From positions 49,648,698 through 49,712,697 of the forward strand of contig JALGQZ010000011.1 in assembly GCA_023105745.1 (NCBI GenBank): DNA of 64,000 nucleotides, given 5' to 3'. Of this stretch, positions 1 to 11,265 are shown piece by piece; positions within the stretch are counted from its first letter, which is position 1; each line of letters begins with the position of its first letter. This DNA is from Austropuccinia psidii. Taxonomy: Eukaryota > Basidiomycota > Pucciniomycetes > Pucciniales > Sphaerophragmiaceae. Both the position numbers and the translations under genes were made by a program. A model generated the notes under the pieces. The model did not search any database. It was not told the origin of the DNA and saw only the letters and a program-made list of their open reading frames with translations.

Positions 1-3000
1 ATGCATTTGAGTTGTTGAAAAATATAAAAAGGGAAAATTAAAGTTTTTAAAGTTGAAAAAAATCTTTTTTTTCTTTTGGAGGGCTTTTTTGTTCCTTTTT
101 GGAACAAATAGCACATTGAGGTGTCATTTATATGTAAAGGGTGTTGGTAAACATGTGTAGGCTTTTAGTAAAAACATGGAATCCCTTACGTTTTTTTACC
201 AATTTATGGCCAAAACACATAAGTGGCATACTTTTTTAAAAAAAATTCCCCAGGCTTAGTTTTGAGAATTTTTTTAATCCTCTTTTTCAAATTTTTTCTT
301 ACATGAGGTTTTAACATCCCCAAATTTTTTCAATTTTGTTTTTTTGCCAAATTTCTCCAATTTGGCTGATTTGGCAAAATGTTCTTTTTTTTAAAGAAAT
401 TCATTGAAAATGTTCCCACTTATAAATTTCCATAATTTTTCCACAAATAAAGGGACTAGTCTTGAGAATCAAAACCCATAAACCCAAAATCTTGGGATGG
501 TTGTAGGCCCAAAAAGTTCTTTTTTTATGTTTTTTGTTCATGTTTTGAAGTAAACTTAAAATGTTATTTATGACATCAATGGAATTAGAAATGTGATTTA
601 TGGCATTATTGGAAGTTAAAATACTATTTTTGGCATGAAAAGGGCCATAAATGGCATCAAAAATAAAATGGAAATGCCATAAATGGTATTAACAGTGCCA
701 TTTATGGAATCAAAAGTAGAATAAAAATTCCATTTATATAATGAAAATCTCCATAAATGGAATCCAAAATTTCATTAAAAATTAAATAAATAAGATCAAC
801 AATGTCATAAAAATTCAATACAGGGCATCAATAATTCCATAAATGGGGCTTTACCCAATACAGGTTCTTTTTAGCTACATTCCAATTAAAGAACATGTAA
901 GAGCTTACATCTTTTTACCAAATTGTATATGTGTCTTTATCAAAACCCTATATAAATTATCCAAATTATGGAATCAATTGATGCATTGGAAAATAAATAG
1001 CTCCTGCAGAGTTAAATTAATTCCTTCATGTTATAAATACTTATTCACTTTAAATAAGTTCCAATACCTTTTTTTATTCAAAGAAGTATTTTATTTTAAT
1101 TTATCTTGTCAACCAAAGCCCTTGGTTTTTTCAATTTTTCTTTTTTGATGTATTCTTTGGATATGTCCAAAATATTTAATATCAAGGAAATTAGATAATA
1201 GGGAAAAGGTAAGATGAAATAGGAATAAAAAATAAAAATAAAAAGATAACTGATAATTTAATCAGATTTAAGGTCTTATTGATAAAATAAACTAAAACCA
1301 CTGCACTTTATGGTCTTTCCCAGGACTTTCCATAATAAATCTCATTAAAGTCATGACTTGGTCCTTTCATCAACTCTAAGGCCAGTTGAAGCCTTTCCAA
1401 GAGCCATCTCTTCACCAGTTTTATGTCCTGCTGAGGAAATTTCTGGTGTGTATTACAAAATAATTCCTTGAATATATAGAAAAAGATGTCAGTTTGAAAA
1501 AAGAAACAATAAAATAAAAATAGAAAAATGATAAAAAACTGCATTTTAATGCCTTTCTTTAGAAATTTTTGTTGTTTTTTAATATAAAATTCCATAAAAG
1601 AAATAAAAAAAAGTTTGTAAAAATTCATATATAAATAAGATAATAATAAAAAGTAAAAAAATAGTATTTTATGCCTTTCTTAGGGAATTACTGGTGTTCT
1701 AATTAAAGGAAATCCCTAAAAAGATAAAAACTAATGGTTGATATAGCTTATAAAATAAATAATGAAAATAAAAGAAATAAAATTAGTCATTTTATTGGAA
1801 TTCTTAGGGCATTAGTTGGTTTTTAATCCAAAATTATCCAAAGAATAAGAATAAAAAACATTGGTATAAAATCACAATTTAAATGAAAAAAGAAATAAAG
1901 CTAGAAAAACAGAGGTTTTAAGTCATTTTGAGGGCTCAAATGTTTATTTAATATATTATATCTATATATATTTATTTTCTTTAATATTTTTTAATATACT
2001 TTTTGGTCATTTTTGATCTATATTGATATTTCTTTATAATTCAAAGAAGTACCTTCAGGGCCAATTGACTCCCTCCAATAATTCGCAAGCCAGGCCGTAC
2101 AACCTGGTGTGCACTGTGCAAAGTCAGATCTATAGGCTTCAAGAATTCTTCAACAGTAATTTACCATCTACATTTTATTTATTTATTTATCTCTATTTTT
2201 CATTTTCTCTTCTTGTATATGTGGATGGATCTTTTGGACAAGTTTTTTCAATGGTTTGTTGTAGATTTTGGGTGGTGATCAATGCTAGCATAACAGGCAG
2301 CTTTAATTTTTCTTTCTCCACCCATACAGCCCTTTTTTCCTCTTTTTAATTTTTTTTTATTTTATATTTTTTTTGAATTTTTTCCTTTAAATTTTGTCTT
2401 TTGTAGGTATTTTAATTCTGCCTTTGTTTCCATTATTGGTGGGATTCATTGGGTTTGAGGGTGGAATAAATGTCTGATCCTCATAAGGCTTAGCTTTCCT
2501 CCCTTAACAGTATGTCCCTTTCTTCTTTTTTAGGAAGACTTCCAAGAACATAGACTTAGTTTTGGCTTCTGTTCTTGGTACAGGGCTCCCATTTCTATGT
2601 CTGGCAGTGACTATAAATATGGTAGTGTTTTTTGAGATTTTTGTTCCTTACTGGTCATTTCCTTTACCATTAAATAATCTATTCAGAAAATTATATCAAA
2701 AAAGAAAAACAAGAAACAAAGGTCATTTAATGTTCCTGTTCTACTTACCCCCCCTTTTTGTGCCGATTACTGTATTATGGTATATTTTTTATTATTCTTT
2801 CTAAAATTTCGTCCCAATTCAGAGGTTATAGTGCTGCCTTCATTCAATCTATCCATCTCTTTACACCTGAATAATTCAGGTAAATAATATTTGGTTTTTT
2901 ATCCTCAACAGTCAGTAAGCCACTTTGCGAATGTGCCAACCACAATTAAGGTGCCACTACCCCTCTTTCCAGCTTCTCTCCTTCATCCTTGGGACCCTCT

Positions 3001-3283
3001 GCCGGAAGCCTTGGCCTTCCATAGCTTCATCAATAGGAATACAATCCTTAACTCCTTGTTTACAACCCTTTTCAAGGAAACGCTCCTTCTTCAACCTCCT
3101 CAGCATTCTATTTCCTCTTTCCTCATAGTGTAGCTGGCTCAGCTATAAAGGTTTTAAAGAAATAAAATCAATTGAGGTGCTTGTAAGTTTGGTTTACCTG
3201 CTTCTTATATATATCCTTGCTAATTGTTTCTTGTAGTTATTTATTTATTTATCTTATTTTATTATATGACAAAACATAAGTAA
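1..3283. other. AT-rich repeat DNA without a recognisable gene
   Basis: Very AT-rich, with homopolymer T and A runs and no open frame that resembles a protein family. Open frames at 843-1148, 2023-2349 and 2562-3133 have the composition of translated noise. A cluster of short CCATAAATGG-like motifs lies at 560-850. The stretch is probably decayed transposon sequence, and part of it may be an LTR ending near 3299. Confidence 0.6.
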
Positions 3284-3316
3284 TATAACAAGAAACATAT
3301 TCCCCCTCTTTTTCAA
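3284..3316 (-). promoter_or_regulatory. Candidate polypurine tract and LTR edge of an old minus-strand element
   Basis: Read on the minus strand, a run of A and G (complement of 3300-3316) is followed directly by TGTTTCTTG, the usual order for a polypurine tract at the start of a 3' LTR. If this is right, the LTR extends leftwards from about 3299. No matching LTR copy was found by eye, so this rests on the motif alone. Confidence 0.3.
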
Positions 3317-4656
3317 AAAAAGGAATTGGCCTTCATGCCTAAAAACAACAAATTAGTCAGAAAGAGTGGAAAGAGAGAAAAGATAGAAAGAAAATTAAAT
3401 TAAATTAAAAACTAAAGATAGAAAAAAAAGGACAATGAGTTAGAAACCAAAAATTGAATTAAAGCAATAATATTGAGATTTTTTCATTCTCCTTTTTTTC
3501 ATTTATTTATTTTATATATATAAATTTATTAAATTTGTCTTTTTATATTCTATAGGAAGAGAAAATAAATAAGAAATTAATAACAGATAGCCATTAATGA
3601 TGAGTTCAATTGGTCAAGAGCTGAAAAGAAGACTTAGAAGGTAATTATGCTATGATTTCCTTTCCTTTGGTGACCTTGGGAACTAATTTCCTTTTTATTC
3701 TCTCACCCCCCTCCAAATTTCCTGATTTATTCTGTCTTTTAGGTAATTCTTGAAGAACCTCACCCAGAAATATTCATTGATAGAGTAATTTTGGGATCTT
3801 AGCCATAATATTCCAGGTATAAGGCTTTTTTCCCAGTCATGAGGCCTGGTGGCTTGCTTGAAAAGGTATCCCCCCATAGCTTTTTTCAGGATTCCTTATT
3901 TAATTGTGTATTATCATAAGTTAAAATAATCTGGACATTCCCAAGTTTTGAAAAAGGGGTATCTCCTGTGTTTCTCATTGAGCTGAATGATTTCTTCCCA
4001 ATATTAATTTGGAAGTTTTCTTTATATTCTATCATAAGTTAGAAGGTCCAAAAAATCATAATTTAAAAGATTATTCCCAGGTAATTCCTGCAAGGGATAG
4101 GTGTAGAAGGTTTGTAGAGGTTTTTTTCCTGTCCATAAATATCTTCAAAAGTGATTTAAGGTAAAGGAATGATTTTCAGGTCTGGAAATGGTGTTGATGG
4201 CAAGGGTGATCCCCATTCTTAATCTTCAGATGAAATATTCTGGGTTTATTTATTGATCCAATGTTCTTTTTTCCATTCAGGGATATGTATATTATCCCAG
4301 GGATCCTTCTCTAAGCATAATCAGGAATAATCTTGCAATTTTTCCAAGGGTCCATTTCCAAGTGGTTTTTCTATCCTTTAAAGGTTGAACAAAGAGGCCT
4401 TGGTAAGACTAAATTTTGGCTTTAGAGAGTGATACTGTATTTACTTAGGGTTGTTATTGACAGAATTGAGTTCCTGAGCAAACAATGACAAAACTGAGGT
4501 GGGTGAAAATTTCTTCATTATTTGAGGTGGATGTATGTTTCAAGATTTATCTTTCTTCAGACAGGAGGTTACTTCCTAATGGTTACTTGAGTTTAGGTTG
4601 GTGGAATTATTTTTCATTATCTTCCAGTGAAGATCAATTGATGTTAATGAGATTCC
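3317..4656 (-). pseudogene. Decayed minus-strand coding remnant flanking element 1
   Basis: The minus strand has short open stretches, for example 3877-3695 with a Trp/Tyr/Arg-rich composition, separated by stops. The block at 4556-4583 resembles a motif (GACAGGAGGTTACTTCC-like) that recurs at 24745, 24857, 24936 and 31287, on the far side of element 1. Together with the TCTTT duplication at 4657 and 24739, this suggests that both flanks were one older sequence before element 1 landed. The family is unknown and no conserved catalytic motif is visible. Confidence 0.3.
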
Positions 4657-4661
4657 TCTTT
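4657..4661. repeat. Target-site duplication (left) of element 1
   Basis: TCTTT directly before the TGTGAGCC start of the left LTR. The same five bases follow the CA end of the right LTR at 24739-24743. Five bases is the usual duplication length for Ty3/gypsy integrases. Confidence 0.8.
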
Positions 4662-6435
4662 TGTGAGCCTGAGAGGTATTTTCACATACCCAAAAGACCA
4701 CAAATAACAATATAGGATACAAATATAAATGAAATGAATTTATTTTTATTATCAAAATAAAAATTAAAATATAAATGCAAATTTACATACAAAATTAAAA
4801 ATTTAATTTTAATTTAAAATAAAAATTACATTAAATTTTCAAATTATGAAAATACATTTTTACTTGAAAACATCAAGTAAAACTGAATTTTTAATAAAAT
4901 TAATGAAATTAAAGTATTTTTGGTAAAATTTTACGTAAAATATATTATAAATTTTTATCCAATAAATGAACATAAGAAAATTACTTAATCATTGGATTCC
5001 TCATAAAAAATAAGGTGGCGTCACCTCTGGGAAAAATTTCTGTAACTCAACTCTAAATAAGCTTAAATTAATTTTTTAGTATTTTCTGTACAAAAGTTGA
5101 AAGTCCTCAAAACCTTAATTTAATTCACACCACATGTGGTGTTAACCATAAATTTTTGTGTTGAAATTGAGGTGTTGTGTGTAGTTTAGAAGCTATGAGG
5201 AATTGAAGTGTTTTCAATTGAAATGTCAAAATGTGCGCATGTATTACATAAGTAAACTGTAATTTACACATGAGTTATCAATTATTACAGATGTGTACTG
5301 TAAAAACTCAATTGAATTATATGTTTAAATTACAAGTGTATTACATGATGAGGAATTAAAGAAAAAATAAATTGGAAAGATTAATTCTGGGGGGAAAGGT
5401 ACTCTAGCTCCAAGGGGGAGCCAGACCCCCAAAATCCTTGCTGACAGGCATGGGATGTAAAACTCCATGCAAAAATTCATCACTTTTGGCCTGTCATCAA
5501 GTCACAGGGTCTGTGACTCAATTGATGATGAGGTTTTGATACCAAGCAGGGCAGTTTTAACTGTTGCCAAGAGGTTAAAACTTCCCTTAACTTAAAACAA
5601 TCTTATTAAAAACAGTTTTAACTGGTTTCTATGTCTCTTACACACATTCTTACGTGTTTTGAAGGCTCTAAACCAGGTATGACTATAGTAATTCCTGATT
5701 TAAGGGTCTAAAATGGTTAAAAATAGCCAAAAAGGCTAAAAACAGACTTTTTTGGTCTAAACCAGGGTTCAATGATGCCATAATTAGCTTTTTTGTTGTC
5801 AGAGTGTTTTCCATGACTGAAAAGAGTAAATTTTACTTTTGGAGTAAGAAAATTGATGGCTATAAAAGAATGTCTTCTGTGCCCCACTTTTCTCTTCATG
5901 TTAAAGTCTTTTCCTTTTATAATTAGTTTAAACACTGTTAAGCCAATCAATAGAAGATTCCAACCACCTTTTTTTATATACTTTTAACCCTTTTGAACAT
6001 GTGAAAAATCATTATAATCATTTTTACCCCTTGAGCCACCCCATAAGTGAATTAAAGCATCTTTCATCACTGTTAGCTTTGTCACTTTGTTTCCAAATTC
6101 ACTCTGGTCACTTTTTGGCATGTTTTCTCTTTAAATATTTTTTTGAAGTTCTTTTCTCAATTAATTCCAATTGAAATTTCTCTTGAAGAAATTTCTTTTG
6201 TAGCCTCAAATATCTCTTGTAGAGTATTTTTGGATAAATTTTTATTGTTGGTAAAACAATAAATCTTTATAATATTATTTTTTTATAATCATAAAGTTAA
6301 AAACAATAAAAATTGGTGTGTTTTCTCTTGAAAATACTACTTTATACTAATTTTTAATCATTTTTACCTTATACAAATTTTGAGAACAGGAAGAGTACTT
6401 GATTCTTAATCAAAGTTTCATATCCACACCTTACA
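4662..6435 (+). repeat. 5' LTR of element 1
   Basis: Starts TGTGAGCC and ends CCTTACA. It aligns over its whole length with 22916-24738, with scattered substitutions and small indels. The start was fixed by the target duplication and by the related solo LTR at 40582, which starts TGTAAGCC. In the right copy the first T has become G. At about 1.77 kb it is long for a Ty3/gypsy LTR. Confidence 0.9.
5861..5867 (+). promoter_or_regulatory. TATA box of the 5' LTR promoter
   Basis: TATAAAA in a locally less AT-rich stretch, conserved at 24115-24121 in the other LTR copy and followed by a pyrimidine-rich segment in both. The related solo LTR has TATAAATA in the equivalent part (41810). This suggests that U3 covers about the first 1.2 kb of the LTR. 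No start site can be proven from sequence. Confidence 0.5.
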
Positions 6436-6437
6436 TT

Positions 6438-6450
6438 TGGGGGCCCAGCC
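6438..6450 (+). promoter_or_regulatory. Candidate primer-binding site of element 1
   Basis: Two bases after the LTR comes TGGGGGCCCAGCC, which starts with the TGG expected for pairing with a tRNA CCA end. The rest would pair with a GC-rich acceptor/T-arm. The tRNA was not identified. Confidence 0.45.
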
Positions 6451-6636
6451 ATGATATTTTACCTGTGACGTAATTTTTTACTCTTTTTAAATCTTTTTTC
6501 TTATATTGAAAAATTTAAAAAAATATAAAAAATACTTATAATTCAAAAAATCCCTAAAAAATAATTTTTTTTCATATCATAAGTGAGGCTTTATTTTTCA
6601 TTTCTCTTTTGAAAAAATCTTTTTTCACTTAATAAA

Positions 6637-7569
6637 TTGGCTTTTTCATTAATTTTATTGTCTGACAATGTGGTAAGACAAGAAAATATTGAAACAGCCT
6701 CAATAGTAACAAGCATTATTCCTGCAAGTACTGTGAATTCTGACCATAATAGTACAATTATTATAACTCAGAATAATCAACCTGAACCAATTTCTTCTGA
6801 ATTAATTAACTTGGATATAAGTAATACCCTTCAGAAGGAAAAGAATTTGGCCAATAGTAAGTTTTGTGACACAAAAATGCTATTTCAAACTTTTTAATCA
6901 TAAAATATGCCTTCAACCAGATCAGGAGCCAGCTATAACCCCTCAAGCAGCTTCCAAAAATGTCATGGACGTGATTATGGCAGAAGCCAATCAGTTAGAG
7001 AAGGACAAGGGTCAGTTGATGACTTCAAAATTAATAAATTATGTCATTCTGAAGCTGATAATACTGTTTTACCTTCAAACAGAGCTGAAACTGCCACAGG
7101 AAGCCTCAGTAGACATATACAAAGCCAGTCAGAAGGCTTACAACCATGCATTGCAGCACAAGGAGTACCAGATCCTTGCAGATCTGTGGAAAAACTGCAT
7201 GATTTCTTAACTTACTGTGAGACAATTCCTGGGCCATCCAAACACTTGCAAGTTACTCAATGGATTGCATCCATTGATGGAAAAAAAGAACATGATGCTT
7301 TTAACAGCAGAAAGGAGTGAAAACAACCCTCCACCACCCAAGAAAGTGCCAAAAGCAGCCCCAGTAGCCAGAAGCAGCAATAGCAACATTCAAAAGCAGC
7401 CACAAACTCAGAACAAGGGCAAAGGCAAGGAACAAGCCACAAAACCTTACAGCCAGGGCTACAGAATCCCAAAGATTCAGCAGGATGCCATGAAAATGTA
7501 TTTCAGATGACCAGAACAATGATGGAATTACAGAAAAAGGAGTAAGCCAGATTAAAATATCAGGAATGA
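6637..7569 (+). pseudogene. Spliced accessory ORF overlapping gag of element 1 (two exons)
   Basis: Exon 1 is open from about 6637 (true start not found; the frame opens without an ATG) to 6856. The intron 6857-6920 (64 bp) starts GTAAGT and ends CAACCAG. Exon 2 runs 6921-7569. Splicing restores an AAT codon and carries the protein into a frame different from gag, rich in Lys, Gln and Ala, with a Pro/Ser/Lys stretch near 7330-7450. It ends TGA at 7567 if a probable 1-nt deletion near 7490 is allowed for. The copy also has a TAA at 7211. Function unknown; the basic, low-complexity second half could bind nucleic acid (inference). I recall the same frame as a common predicted protein in A. psidii, but this was not checked. 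Confidence 0.6.
6857..6920 (+). other. Candidate spliceosomal intron containing the gag start codon
   Basis: Canonical ends (GTAAGT and a pyrimidine-containing CAACCAG) and 64 bp, within the size range of the YAH1 and SUI1 introns here. The ATG at 6907-6909 that opens gag is inside it, so splicing would remove the gag start and join exon 1 to another frame. Confidence 0.6.
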
Positions 7570-8360
7570 TTTTTGACATTTTTGATTCTATCCCAGAGTT
7601 GTATGAAGCTATAAATGACGTAAAAAGTCATTTTTCTGATAAAAATTCATCCATTTGTAACAATCTTAGGTCAAAGAACTTAAGTCTGAACCAAATAAAT
7701 GAAACACTTATGTGTTTTGAGAAAGTTTTAAGAACAATTAAAACTTTTAATAATGACAATTCTTTTGGCAATAAGATAAATAAACAATCTTCCATTATCA
7801 AATAATTAACCAACAAATATTCTAAATTAAATATTGATTACATAATTGAAACAAGAATTAAACAAGCCATGAATATTATCAAGACAGATAACAAGAAAGT
7901 CCTTGATGACATTTCAGATCCATTTACTGAAGTAAAGACATATACAATTGCCTTGAGAAATTGTTTTGATGCTTCACAAGAAGAAGTATCAAAATTAACA
8001 ATGAAATTTAATCAGGTTACTGCTGATAATATAAGACAAACAGAATTATGGCAAGAACTGACACATAATGAAGACATGTATAAAATTGAAGTAATAAATT
8101 TAATACAAGCCTTCCAACATGAATTCAGAATTTCCCAAAGGTTTAGCAACAGTAAAATTAATGAGATTGAACAGATACTGAACACCTTACCAAGAATGTC
8201 TACACCTCTGAAACAAAATGAGGGTACAGGAATTCCCAATCCACAAGTATTGGATGCTGAAAATTTAGTTAAAAAATGAATTTTCCACTTCTTTTCATAA
8301 CTTGGAACCATCAATGGGCCAAGCACTTCTAAGAGAAGTACCAAAACTTAAAGAATGGCC
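6907..8360 (+). pseudogene. gag of element 1, N-terminal part (frameshifted)
   Basis: Starts at ATG 6907, open to 7317 (TGA), then in-frame stops and a probable 1-nt loss near 7490 move the frame. It continues 7542-7802 and 7806-8276 with a long acidic, helical, coiled-coil-like stretch rich in Ile, Lys, Asn and Glu. A further small frameshift near 8260 leads to an open frame up to 8360, where element 2 interrupts it. Gag forms the particle that packages the element's RNA. No capsid motif is recognisable in this half by eye; assignment rests on position after the LTR and on continuity with the zinc-knuckle part beyond 18416. Confidence 0.75.
8356..8360. repeat. Target-site duplication (left) of element 2
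   Basis: TGGCC before the left LTR. The right counterpart at 18416-18420 is TGGCT, a single C-to-T change. Treating these as duplicated copies makes the gag frame of element 1 continuous across the insertion, which supports the boundary independently. Confidence 0.85.
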
Positions 8361-9123
8361 TGTCACAGGGGCTCTTCTAAGTGAAGAGGGCCTGACACTC
8401 AGTAAACTGGGACTCACTTATGGACGGCTCAGGATATGGTAAGAAAGAATACACTTAAGAGTTCAAAGAAATGAATTAATAAAATAAATAATATAAGATA
8501 AGCAGCAACAAAAGAATAGGAGTAAGAAATAAAAGAGCCAACCACAAACAAGTCCAAGTCCACTGTTTCAACCTGCTAGAATGAAAAGAGAAGGGTTAAT
8601 AAGGATATGGCCACCCAACTCATACTGTACAGGCAAAGAAAGAAGATTCAAAGACTAACTTGATATTAAATAAATATAATACCCAAGATAAGGATAATAA
8701 TATTCATTCAATAATAAATAAACTAAATTAATTAACTGGGGAAAAGTTCCCAGGGGGGAGAAAGAGGGGCTGGTATATTTGAGAATCACCAGCCCTGATC
8801 CAGAGAGAAAATTTTCATGAGAGGATTGAATGATTGAATTGAGTCTGGCCAATACAGGTACTGTACATCTGTACAGGACCTGTACAAGGGATGTGGTGGA
8901 GTTGAGTGATCATACAGTTTCATAATGGTGTATCCAAACTGTATTGGGTGAATCCAACCTGTACAGATGTTGTCAGGCTGCATTGAAGTACCAAGCTGTA
9001 TGCATGTTTCAGCAAGGAAGATTGCTGAAACTGAATGCTGATGCAAATAGTGGATCTGCTGATTTGAGGTGCTTTAGTGGGTGTATTAATGAATACCCTT
9101 AACCCTGGTGAGTGGCTGTTACA
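8361..9123 (-). repeat. 3' LTR of element 2
   Basis: On the minus strand it starts TGTAACAGCC and ends CTGTGACA. It matches 17673-18415 nearly base for base, with one local duplication of about 18 bp around 8937-8956 that is absent from the other copy. The polypurine tract adjoins it at 9124. Confidence 0.92.
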
Positions 9124-9137
9124 GTATCCCCCTCTTG
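9124..9137 (-). promoter_or_regulatory. Polypurine tract of element 2
   Basis: Minus-strand CAAGAGGGGGATAC directly before the LTR start TGTAACAGCC. It primes plus-strand DNA synthesis in LTR elements. Element 3 has the corresponding GGGTGGGGGGTGC at 37413. Confidence 0.75.
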
Positions 9138-10038
9138 AAACTGGTGGGCTCCTGAACACCATAATACCCTGCCACTGTTGAGTGGCATCTCAATATCCCC
9201 ACATTTTATCTAAAAATTTCTTTTTAATTTTCATTTCCTCTTGACCATTATCCTGAAAATCCTTTTTCAATCATTCCCTGTCAAATTAATTTTATTCCCC
9301 CCTTCTTTCAATTTTTGGGTAAGTATTCCACTTCTAAATATGCTTCTTTTTCTTCTGACTCAATAAATCTTTTGTCCTTGGGGTATGGCCTTGGGTTGTA
9401 TCCCAAAATGATGGCCAATGAGCTCTTGCGCTCAGAAAATGATGCCAAATGAGTATATGAATGTATACTCATTTGTCAAGGCCCAATTTAAATTGTCTTG
9501 AAATAAGTCTTCAAGGGTTCTTGTCCCCATTGGCCTTGAAAATATCTCAAAGTCCCTTTCCATAGTGTTTTTTGGGCTTTGGCCCCTCCTATGGTGATTT
9601 TGGATTTTTCTTGATTTTATGGCCTTTTGGGCCTTTTTTGGGTCTTGGTGATTTTAGTGATTTTTTTTGATATATGGCCATTTCTGGCCATTTTGATGTT
9701 TTGGGGTCCTATGGTCTGTGGGCTGTGGGCCATGGGCCCCGGTCTGTGGGGGCTATTGGAGGCTCCCTGGGCCCAATTTTGCTGGGGACCAAGAAATGGT
9801 CCATGGTCCAAAAACTCACCTACATGGCCTGGACCCATTGAGGGGGTCCAGGACCTCAAAGCTGTAGGGGAGGCCCTGGGTGATGAATTAAGCCCCAAAG
9901 GGGTCTTGAATCCTCACCTTAGAGGCTTTGAGGGGGGGCATAAATGATTTATGGCCCCATTTCCTTGAGGTCAACTTTTTTGATTTGGAGTGGACTGATT
10001 CTGATGTCTTGGATCTTCTGCTTGCATATTCTTTAGTT
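9138..10038. other. Spacer between 3' LTR and the extra gene of element 2, with a GC-rich block
   Basis: 9590-9960 is rich in GGCC and GGGCC words and much less AT-rich than its surroundings. Both strands are open by composition (9627-9947 plus, 9898-9617 minus), but the translations are Gly/Pro/Trp-rich and unlike a protein. Similar GGCC-rich sequence occurs in the paired repeats of element 3 (about 37100-37412 and 47280-47666), so it is probably a regulatory or structural module. It could hold the promoter of the plus-strand gene that starts at 10039. Confidence 0.45.
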
Positions 10039-11265
10039 ATGAGTTCCAAACTGACTGAACTCACTTAATCTTCTCCTTCTGCACCGCCACCATCTTCTCT
10101 TTGTGGTTCTGGAGCCTTCAGTTGATTGTCTTCACCCTCCATGGCTTCTTCTGGTCACTTTGATCTCTCCCAAACCTATGACGGATAAAGAGCAGTTGAA
10201 ATTGTTGATCCTTCCTGTACTGAATTTTTGGCCAAGGGTAAGGATTGTTTTCAACACTACAATCCCCAATCTTCAAAGTGCCATTATTGCTTCATTGGAA
10301 AGAAACCATGCCGTTGTACAGGGGTGCCGTCTTCTAGTGTAAGGAGGTATTTATGGAGTAGAAAAGATGGTCCTTTTGGGAAAGAGTTCCCAGTCTCTGA
10401 GGCACCTACTCCTGAGGGAACTTCAGGGTTTTCTCAATGTGAGTGATTTGCATATACTGATTGAAGTTGGTACTGATATTTTGATGTAGTGACTGGTTCT
10501 AGGCAGAGGGATGTGGCCAGGTGGACTAATGTTGGAGGGCCAATTCCAGTTGGTGGTAGGCCAATATATCCCAGCTCAGAAGTCCCAATCTCCAGGATCA
10601 ATACTGAAGGGGTAGTGAAAAGAATAAGAAGGATTGCTGATTCCCCAACTGATCCAGATACTGAAGGTAGTGATGAGTTGGATGGTGAAGAAGTTGAAGT
10701 TGTTCCTCATTCAGTTGGCCATACATCCAGCAATTCCTCTGCTCAGCCTCTTGCCAACAGATTCCAAAGCCAAGTGATTCCCAGTACTCCCAGAACCTTC
10801 CAACCAGTTCTTGCTTCCATTCCTACTACAATTCCTCCTCTTTCACCAAGTACTTCCCATGTCAGGACTGCCTTGAATCCAGCAGTAAGACCATCACCAA
10901 GCCAGAAACCCAGGAACTCACCCATAACCACCTCCCGTCAGCTCCAACCTGTGGCTAGTTCCAGTAGAAGAAGGGATGGTTTGTCTCCTTTGCCGTTTCC
11001 TGCCGCTCAAGTTTTTCAAAGAAGAGATTGTTGGCCTATCCAAATTACCAGAGAGGATCCCAATTCGGAGAGTGAAAGCCAAGAAGGTGTGGCCAGATTA
11101 TTCAGGAGGGTTGATAGAAATAGCAGGGAGGTGATTATGTATGCAAATGACAGAACTATTCCGGGTACTGCTTCAGAAGAGATGGCTGCAAAATCTTCCT
11201 GGTATGAAGATGAATTGATAAATGACTTCCAGAGAACCTTTGATTATTTAGGTAGAGATAGCTAG
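10039..11265 (+). pseudogene. Extra spliced gene of element 2, antisense to gag-pol
   Basis: One frame runs from ATG 10039 to TAG 11263-11265, interrupted by stops at 10066, 10123 and 10186 and by a clean 51-bp intron (10439-10489: GTGAGT, TACTGAT branch-like site, GTAG). Without the intron the product would be about 391 residues. Residues 60-95 hold five Cys and two His (C-x6-C-x2-H-type spacing, then CxxC and a nearby Cys) in a basic context, suggesting metal or nucleic-acid binding. The middle is rich in Ser, Pro and Thr; the C-terminal about 80 residues are acidic and helical. It lies between pol and the 3' LTR on the opposite strand, so it needs its own promoter. I recall close relatives as abundant A. 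psidii predicted proteins (not checked). Function unknown. Confidence 0.7.
10439..10489 (+). other. 51-bp spliceosomal intron in the extra gene of element 2
   Basis: GTGAGT at the 5' end, TACTGAT about 18 bases before the GTAG 3' end. The intron carries in-frame stops and its removal joins Ser-Gln to Leu-Thr-Gly in frame. An intron in a gene antisense to gag-pol shows that the plus-strand transcript is processed by the nuclear spliceosome. Confidence 0.7.

Noticed and set aside
2891..3133. 80-residue open frame with Pro/Leu-rich sequence
   Set aside because: Two frames overlap on the same strand and neither has a recognisable motif; likely chance in pyrimidine-rich DNA.
9617..9947. Open frames of about 100 residues on both strands
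   Set aside because: They reflect a GGCC-rich composition; the translations are Gly, Pro and Trp-rich without any motif.
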